A stretch of DNA of 64,000 nt from Candidatus Raymondbacteria bacterium RIFOXYA2_FULL_49_16 (GTDB taxonomy: Bacteria; Fibrobacterota; OXYB2-FULL-49-7; XYB2-FULL-49-35). Below the pieces are notes generated by a model. The model had not been told where the DNA came from. It worked only from the letters and a program-made list of their open reading frames with translations, and did no database searches. How positions within the stretch are numbered: position 1 is the stretch's first letter; the number at the start of each line of letters is the position of its first letter. The position numbers were made by a program, and so were the translations under genes. Of the stretch, positions 59,703 to 64,000 are shown in pieces. The stretch lies in assembly GCA_001789205.1 (NCBI GenBank), contig MFYT01000071.1, positions 50,434-114,433 of the forward strand, written 5' to 3'.

Positions 59703-60842
59703 TTATGGCTTTGCGTTGCGCTTAATTGCTTTGAAAAATCCTGAAAATAGTATCGATACGTGATGCGGTTTTAGTGTCATCAACCGCTGCATAAACCACT
59801 TCAATCCACCCCGCCTGAAAGATTTCCATAGATTTTTTGTATATGTTTCGTGAAAATTGCTCGTTGCTGCTTCTAAATACTTCTGCCCGCTTTTTTCTTC
59901 ACTAATATCCTTCGATAGTTCCAGTACCCTCTCCACACTTCTTTTTTCAGCCTCTTTGCCCGCTGGCCGTGTCTCTGGCCTGTCATCAAATTCACACGGA
60001 TAAATCTGCCAGTTAGGTATTTTATCCTTGGCAATATCCACTTCCAGGATGAACGAATCATGGCTGTCGTGAACCATTCCTTTGGGCAATTCATCATCAT
60101 CAAACGGCATTGGCCGGACAAAATCGGGTAGGGCATAGGCAATCAGCGATTTGCCGTATTCCTGAATCCCATTAAAAACATGTGCATGATGCCCAAGAAC
60201 AACCATTGCCCCCAGATCAGCAGCCTTTCTGCACGCTTTTAGCATATCCGGGGCAGGCCATTCATTCATGCAGGTTCCGCCGTGGATCGAAGCGACAATT
60301 ATGTCAGCATTCCTTTTGGCTTCGGCAAACAGCCCTGGAACGCATTTATGGTCCGGAGGGCACCCAAGATACCCATTTTTGGCCGAAGTCGTGTTATACG
60401 TGCCCGTAAAGCATAAAAAGGCATATTTAAGGCCGCATCCGGGGCAAGTGACATAAACAGGGCGCCCAGCCTCTTCCGGGCTCTTTCCAGCCCCTCCAAA
60501 CGCGATTCCAGCCTCCTTAAGCAGGGCCATGGTATGCTCAACCCCCTCATTACCCCAATCATACAGGTGATTGTGCCCCAGGTTAACGATGTTAAATCCA
60601 TGTTTCTTTAACAGGGGTATTGCGCTGTCCGGACAAACATACTTACCAGCAGAGGCATTATGCGGCACGCGTGCCTTGGATGCCAGGGTCTCCAGATTGC
60701 CGAAAAGCAGGTGTTTTTTCTGCAGGAGAGGGGCAACAGGGGCGAACGGGTCAGTGCCTGTTTCTATGGCCTTGCCAATTTTTCCATGAAGCATGATATC
60801 GCCCACGGCAAGGAGACGGCATATTTGACTTGTCGGTTGCAT
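59703..60842 (-). CDS. CapA-family (PGA_cap) metallophosphatase-like protein
   Basis: 379 residues on the minus strand from ATG at 60842 (an in-frame TTG at 60860 would extend it). LLAVGDIMLHGKIG start, FGNLETLAS, VNLGHNHLYDWGNEGVEHT, ASIHGGTCMNEWPAPD and VLGHHAHVFNGIQEY are the CapA motifs with metal-binding His and Asp residues. The family is tied to poly-gamma-glutamate or capsule synthesis. Two 3' fragments flank it, at 57113 and 63357. Confidence 0.9.
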   Translation of the reverse strand: MQPTSQICRLLAVGDIMLHGKIGKAIETGTDPFAPVAPLLQKKHLLFGNLETLASKARVPHNASAGKYVCPDSAIPLLKKHGFNIVNLGHNHLYDWGNEGVEHTMALLKEAGIAFGGAGKSPEEAGRPVYVTCPGCGLKYAFLCFTGTYNTTSAKNGYLGCPPDHKCVPGLFAEAKRNADIIVASIHGGTCMNEWPAPDMLKACRKAADLGAMVVLGHHAHVFNGIQEYGKSLIAYALPDFVRPMPFDDDELPKGMVHDSHDSFILEVDIAKDKIPNWQIYPCEFDDRPETRPAGKEAEKRSVERVLELSKDISEEKSGQKYLEAATSNFHETYTKNLWKSFRRGGLKWFMQRLMTLKPHHVSILFSGFFKAIKRNAKP

Positions 60843-60915
60843 GTTGATATTTCTTGGCAAAAAAGCTATTTTAAATATATATATTCAGATGGTATAAATT
60901 CTTCAGGAAAATACA

Positions 60916-61114
60916 ATGGCGATAATTTCAATGTTTTATGGAATCATAATTTCGCTTTATTTTCTCGATAAAAAGCGGCACAAGCTGCCTCACATTCATG
61001 TAAAATACCAGGAGCACGAAGCGGTTGTTCAAATACCTGATGGTAAAACTTGTCGCTGATTGGGATTTGGCAATCAAGGGCGAGGGTGTTTTCAAAATCG
61101 ATCCTCTAAAATAG
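60916..61114 (+). pseudogene. DUF4160 protein with internal deletion and frameshift
   Basis: Starts MAIISMFYGIIISLYFLDKK, then LPHIHVKYQEHEAVV, the DUF4160 signature, and stops at 61059 after PDGKTCR. The other frame continues VADWDLAIKGEGVFKIDPL, the family's C-terminus. A piece is missing in between. Confidence 0.8.
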
Positions 61115-61123
61115 GGGGAAACC

Positions 61124-61360
61124 ATGCTGCCACGGATCAAAGCTGTTACGCCTGGAAAAAATTACAATTTAATTTTAATATTCAACAATGGCGAGAAACG
61201 GCGTTTCAATGTTAAACCTTATCTGAGCACGGGAGTATTTGTTGATCTAAAGAAACAAAGTATTTTTAACGCAGTACGGCCTTTTCATGGGAGCATCCAA
61301 TGGCCAGATGGGCAGGATTTTTGTCCAGATATGCTTTATGAAGAAAGCGTTCCCATTTAA
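61124..61360 (+). CDS. DUF2442 protein
   Basis: 78 residues. MLPRIKAVTPGKNYNLILIF and GVFVDLKKQSIFNAVRPFHGSIQWPDGQDFCPDMLYEES match DUF2442, commonly encoded after DUF4160 as a putative antitoxin. AGGGGGAAACC gives a good Shine-Dalgarno. Confidence 0.85.
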   Translation: MLPRIKAVTPGKNYNLILIFNNGEKRRFNVKPYLSTGVFVDLKKQSIFNAVRPFHGSIQWPDGQDFCPDMLYEESVPI

Positions 61361-61420
61361 ATGCCTTTTTCCCTCATAGCTCGCTTGCCTTGAGTTTTAT
61401 CGGAGGATTTTCTCTCGGTC

Positions 61421-61742
61421 TTGATCCTGCAGTTGCTCGGTCTTAATCTTGGCCTTTTTTTCCTCGGTCTCAGTCTTGCCTTTTCTCGGTCTCAACCTCG
61501 ACCTCGGCCTTTTCCTTCCTCGTCCTCGGTTTTGCCTTTTCTCGGCCTCAACCTCGACCTCGGCCTTTTCCTTCCTCGTCCTCGGTTTTGCCTTTTCTCG
61601 GCCTCAACCTCGACCTCGGCCTTTTCCTTCCTCGTCCTCAGTCTTGCCTTTTCTCGGCCTCAACCTCGGCCTCGGCCTTTTCCTTCCTCGTCCTCGGTTT
61701 TGCCTTTTCTCGGCCTTAACCTCGGCCTCAACCTTTTTCCTT
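61421..61742 (+). repeat. Large hexamer array with 56-bp higher-order period
   Basis: The largest hexamer-like array. At least four units of 56 bases start at 61475, 61531, 61587 and 61643, with a fifth partial at 61699. Each has TTTGCCTTTTCTCGG, then CTCAACCTCGACCTCGG and a pyrimidine-rich part TTTTCCTTCCTCGTCCTCG. Since 56 is not a multiple of three, reading frames rotate through it; the resulting ORFs are not real genes. Confidence 0.95.
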
Positions 61743-61813
61743 TTTTCAGTAATATCTATTGACGGGGCAATGGAAACAAAGTATCTTTAATACAGATACA
61801 ACAAGAGGTGGTA

Positions 61814-62606
61814 ATGGGTAATAATCTGGGGCACGATGAAATGGTGGTCATGCTCCATGAATTGGATGCTGCACTTGATAGGCCCGCTTGGCATAGTCAT
61901 TTGCGGGGGTTCTGCGGCTATTTTGAGTTATGGACTGCGGCGGCAGTCGTTGGATATTGATGTTCTGAATTCCACGGCGCCGCTTGTGGACCCGGGCATC
62001 AAAAAAGCCATTGAAGACATTGGAGAAGCGCACGGGAAAAGCGAGCATTGGCTGAACGATCATGCAAAAAAAGTGTATGAGTATTTACCAAAAGGCTATG
62101 TCCCGGACACGCAGCCCTTATCCGGACTATTCAAGAAACTGCACCCTGTTGTTATTGAGAAATCCGATTTTGTCATCACAAAATTGGCCTATTACGAGAG
62201 GATACGATTGAGAGACAGTCGGGACATAGAGGAAATTGCTTTCGAACCAGAGGACATAGAAAAACTGTACCGGAAACTGAATGCATTGGCGAAAAAGGAC
62301 CACGTGCGGGCGCTTTTGATAGAGGCGAATTTTAAGGAGTTCAAACCGGAATTGGTGAAAGATGAAGAAGGGTGCAGATACCAGAGAGCAGAAACGATTA
62401 CAAAATATGCGGTTGAAAGATACGGCCTGAAAATAACGGAAGCAGAACAACGGGAATGGGAGGACGCGATATTAGCCATGACTGACACCAGTGCGGGAAT
62501 TGTCGCTCGTTTGGACAGAAAAATGGCGGAGTGTATAGAGCGTGGTGACAGGGAAACGGCAAAGCGGGATTTAGCCTATCGGGAAAAGCAAGGGGGCGGT
62601 GAATGA
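61814..62606 (+). pseudogene. Nucleotidyltransferase (DUF6036-like), possible frameshift
   Basis: The best start, ATG 61814 (MGNNLGHDEMVVMLHELD), with an AGAGGTGG Shine-Dalgarno, is in a different frame from the main part, which runs on from LGIVICGGSAAILSYGLRRQSLDIDVL. A one-base indel near 61880-61890 is likely. The rest (VIEKSDFVITKLAYYERIRLRD) is complete and matches DUF6036-like TA nucleotidyltransferases. If ATG 61836 is used, a shorter, intact-looking protein of 256 residues results. Confidence 0.75.
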
Positions 62607-63340
62607 ACGCGCTGGATGAAAATACAAAAGAGACGCTTTACCGGAAATGGCGGCGGCTCGGTTGGGACGTCGATGCGGAAGCATATGACGGCCATGTGGA
62701 TCCGGAAGAAACCATTGTGGAAACCACGCATGCGGGCCGGCACGATGACCGCTTGTTTGAATGGCTTCTGACTTTTACAAGAAATTACTGGGACCTTATT
62801 AATATCAAAAAGGTGCTTCGGTTATTAGATCGGGCGGATAAGCCCGTGCTTGGGGCGGTTTTTGATATTGCAATGGCGCATGGGGCAACCCGGAACTTCA
62901 GGACCATTACGGAGAAATGTGGGCCTTATGTGAAACCGCAGATTCTTTTCCATAAAATGGGCGCTTTTGAAGGGTTACGGGCGCAGGAAATAAAAAACGG
63001 TCTGGAAACCTACAAAAAATGGGGGCTTTACTGTACAATGATGGATTTCTATGAAGATGCGGCATTAAGAAGAAGAGAGGTGCTGCAAAAAAATCCTCTT
63101 CTGGCCTTACGGGCGCTTTTAGGGTCTAATATTCGTGCGGAGATTTTGTTTTTCCTGGAACAGCAGACGGGCATGGCCATACAGGCGCTTGCGCGGAACA
63201 TCGGCTATGCGTACAGCGCGGTCTATAACGAAGTTCTCGCAATGGTGAAAAACGGTCTTGTTGTGGAGAAACCCGGTCGCGGGCACATACTGTCTTTGAG
63301 TGAACACATCCGTCAACTTTTGAAAGTGCTCCCGGCATAG
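62603..63340 (+). CDS. HTH-domain protein, partner of nucleotidyltransferase
   Basis: 245 residues, overlapping the nucleotidyltransferase by four bases. The C-terminal region (SNIRAEILFFLEQQTGMAIQAL, AYSAVYNEVLAMVKNGLV) is a winged helix-like fold. The N-terminal half is not recognised but has WRRLGWDVDAEAYDG. A likely regulator or antitoxin. Confidence 0.75.
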   Translation: MNALDENTKETLYRKWRRLGWDVDAEAYDGHVDPEETIVETTHAGRHDDRLFEWLLTFTRNYWDLINIKKVLRLLDRADKPVLGAVFDIAMAHGATRNFRTITEKCGPYVKPQILFHKMGAFEGLRAQEIKNGLETYKKWGLYCTMMDFYEDAALRRREVLQKNPLLALRALLGSNIRAEILFFLEQQTGMAIQALARNIGYAYSAVYNEVLAMVKNGLVVEKPGRGHILSLSEHIRQLLKVLPA

Positions 63341-63356
63341 TAGATAACAAAATCCT

Positions 63357-63637
63357 TTATGACTTTGCGTTGCGCTTAATTGCTTTGAAGAATCCTGAAA
63401 TCAGTATTCGTACGTGATGCGGTTTTAGGGTCATCAACCGCTGCAAAAACCACTTCAACCCGCCCCGTCTGAAAGACTTCCATAAGTTCCGTGTATATGT
63501 TTCATGAAAATTACTCGTTGCCGCTTCCAAATACTTCTGCCCGCTTTTCCCCTCACTGATATCATTCGATAGTTCCCGTAACCTTTCCACAATTCTCACT
63601 TCAGCCTCTTTACCCGCTGGCCGTGTCTGGCCTCGCT
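63357..63637 (-). pseudogene. capA 3' fragment 2
   Basis: About 280 bases on the minus strand encoding the last 90 or so residues of CapA (SGQKYLEAATSNFHETYTRN, WFLQRLMTLKPHH, FFKAIKRNAKS). It is about 90 percent identical by eye to the intact gene, broken at its upstream end. Confidence 0.93.
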
Positions 63638-63819
63638 ATAAATAGGCCTAAAATACATTGATTAGGCGGCGCCCTCCGCGGTGCCGCACTTATGGGTAAT
63701 AGATAGCTTAACAAGGGGGGAAAGGGCCTGCTTCGCCGGCCCGCTTCGCTCTCGCGTAAGCGAGGCGAGCAAGGCGGGGGGATTAAAGCGTTCAGTCTTA
63801 CTTTTCTTCCAGCATTCTT

Positions 63820-63851
63820 GCCCTGAGTACACCGCAGGCGTATCGAAGGGC
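63820..63851 (+). repeat. 32-bp palindromic element, copy 5
   Basis: Same element as at 17215 with one difference (TACACC for TACGCC). Again directly followed by a hexamer array. The region 63640-63810 has no visible gene; it contains small palindromes. Confidence 0.93.
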
Positions 63852-63855
63852 ATTT

Positions 63856-63930
63856 TGTTTTCTTCCTCAACCTCGACCTTGGCCTTCTTCTCCTCAGCCT
63901 CGGCCTTGGCCTTGACCTTTTTTTCCCTCA
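63856..63930 (+). repeat. Hexamer array, (RRCCTY)n
   Basis: About nine units with interruption CTTCTTCTCCTC, at the right end of the window. Confidence 0.9.
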
Positions 63931-64000
63931 ACATTGGTTTCGGCCTGCCCAATGCCTGAGTTACTATGTTATGCAATAAAAAAGCTACCTTCCTTATTAA

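Noticed and set aside
60299..60601. Additional open frames on both strands inside capA and other biosynthetic genes
   Set aside because: They are antisense or out-of-frame shadows of well-supported genes without motifs or ribosome-binding sites.
61421..61790. Overlapping + strand open frames in the 56-bp repeat
   Set aside because: The period is not a multiple of three, two frames are open with the same rotated peptide, and there is no family similarity or start signal.
1..64000. rRNA, tRNA or known riboswitches
   Set aside because: No conserved rRNA or tRNA-like segment or familiar riboswitch core was seen on reading both strands.

Overview
This window is a surface-glycan locus of an unidentified bacterium, with almost every gene on the + strand. 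It reads like a genome from an uncultured lineage, rich in selfish elements and toxin-antitoxin (TA) genes. I cannot assign a phylum from the sequence. There are no rRNA or tRNA genes and no recognisable integrase or transposase.

Layout. (1) 1-10.7 kb: the end of a carbamoyltransferase with its SxtJ and DUF5989 partners, a DegT aminotransferase, pseB, pseC, a TIM-barrel protein, a fused SpsF-type cytidylyltransferase/aldo-keto reductase, and a GDP-fucose synthase. Two four-helix-bundle genes, a nucleotidyltransferase pair and a dead ATPase gene are slotted between them. (2) 10.7-25.4 kb: a tandem array of about ten small TA or defence-like modules (MNT/HEPN twice, AlbA-ATPase twice, DUF1016 nuclease twice, HTH/nucleotidyltransferase, MazEF, HicBA, DUF2283 pair, VapBC). 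They are separated by punctuation made of degenerate hexamer arrays joined to 5' fragments of genes that are intact further downstream (neuB/pseI, an esterase, an SDR), plus one 3' fragment of the aldo-keto reductase. (3) 25.4-33.7 kb: the intact pseI, a pseH-like acetyltransferase, a second cytidylyltransferase and reductase (split by a small palindromic insertion), a third DUF1016 nuclease, the SDR, AbiEi/AbiEii, another cytidylyltransferase and another acetyltransferase. (4) 33.7-56.4 kb: a conventional operon-like glycan cluster: oxidoreductase, aminotransferase, N-acetyl sugar amidotransferase, amidase, rfbF/rfbG and a C-methyltransferase/epimerase branch, a Wzx flippase, three family 2 glycosyltransferases, fnlB/fnlC-like genes and several methyltransferases. 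(5) 56.5-64 kb: a second accessory island on the same plan, with a minus-strand capA gene accompanied by two separate copies of its 3' end, which bracket further TA-like modules.

How the genes work together. pseB, pseC, pseH, pseI and an SpsF-type cytidylyltransferase are the expected steps to a CMP-activated pseudaminic acid-like nonulosonate (no clear pseG is visible). rfbF, rfbG, a zinc-binding C-methyltransferase and an RfbC-like epimerase should make a branched CDP-6-deoxyhexose. FnlB- and FnlC-like enzymes make UDP-N-acetyl-L-fucosamine-type sugars (no FnlA visible). Wzx and the glycosyltransferases would assemble and export the glycan.

The main novelty is the punctuated cassette array. 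Degenerate (RRCCTY)n tracts and duplicated gene ends mark nearly every boundary between accessory modules, and in several modules the toxin partner is damaged while the antitoxin is intact. A second striking pattern is that all three DUF1016 nuclease genes carry different in-frame DNA hairpins at the same position.
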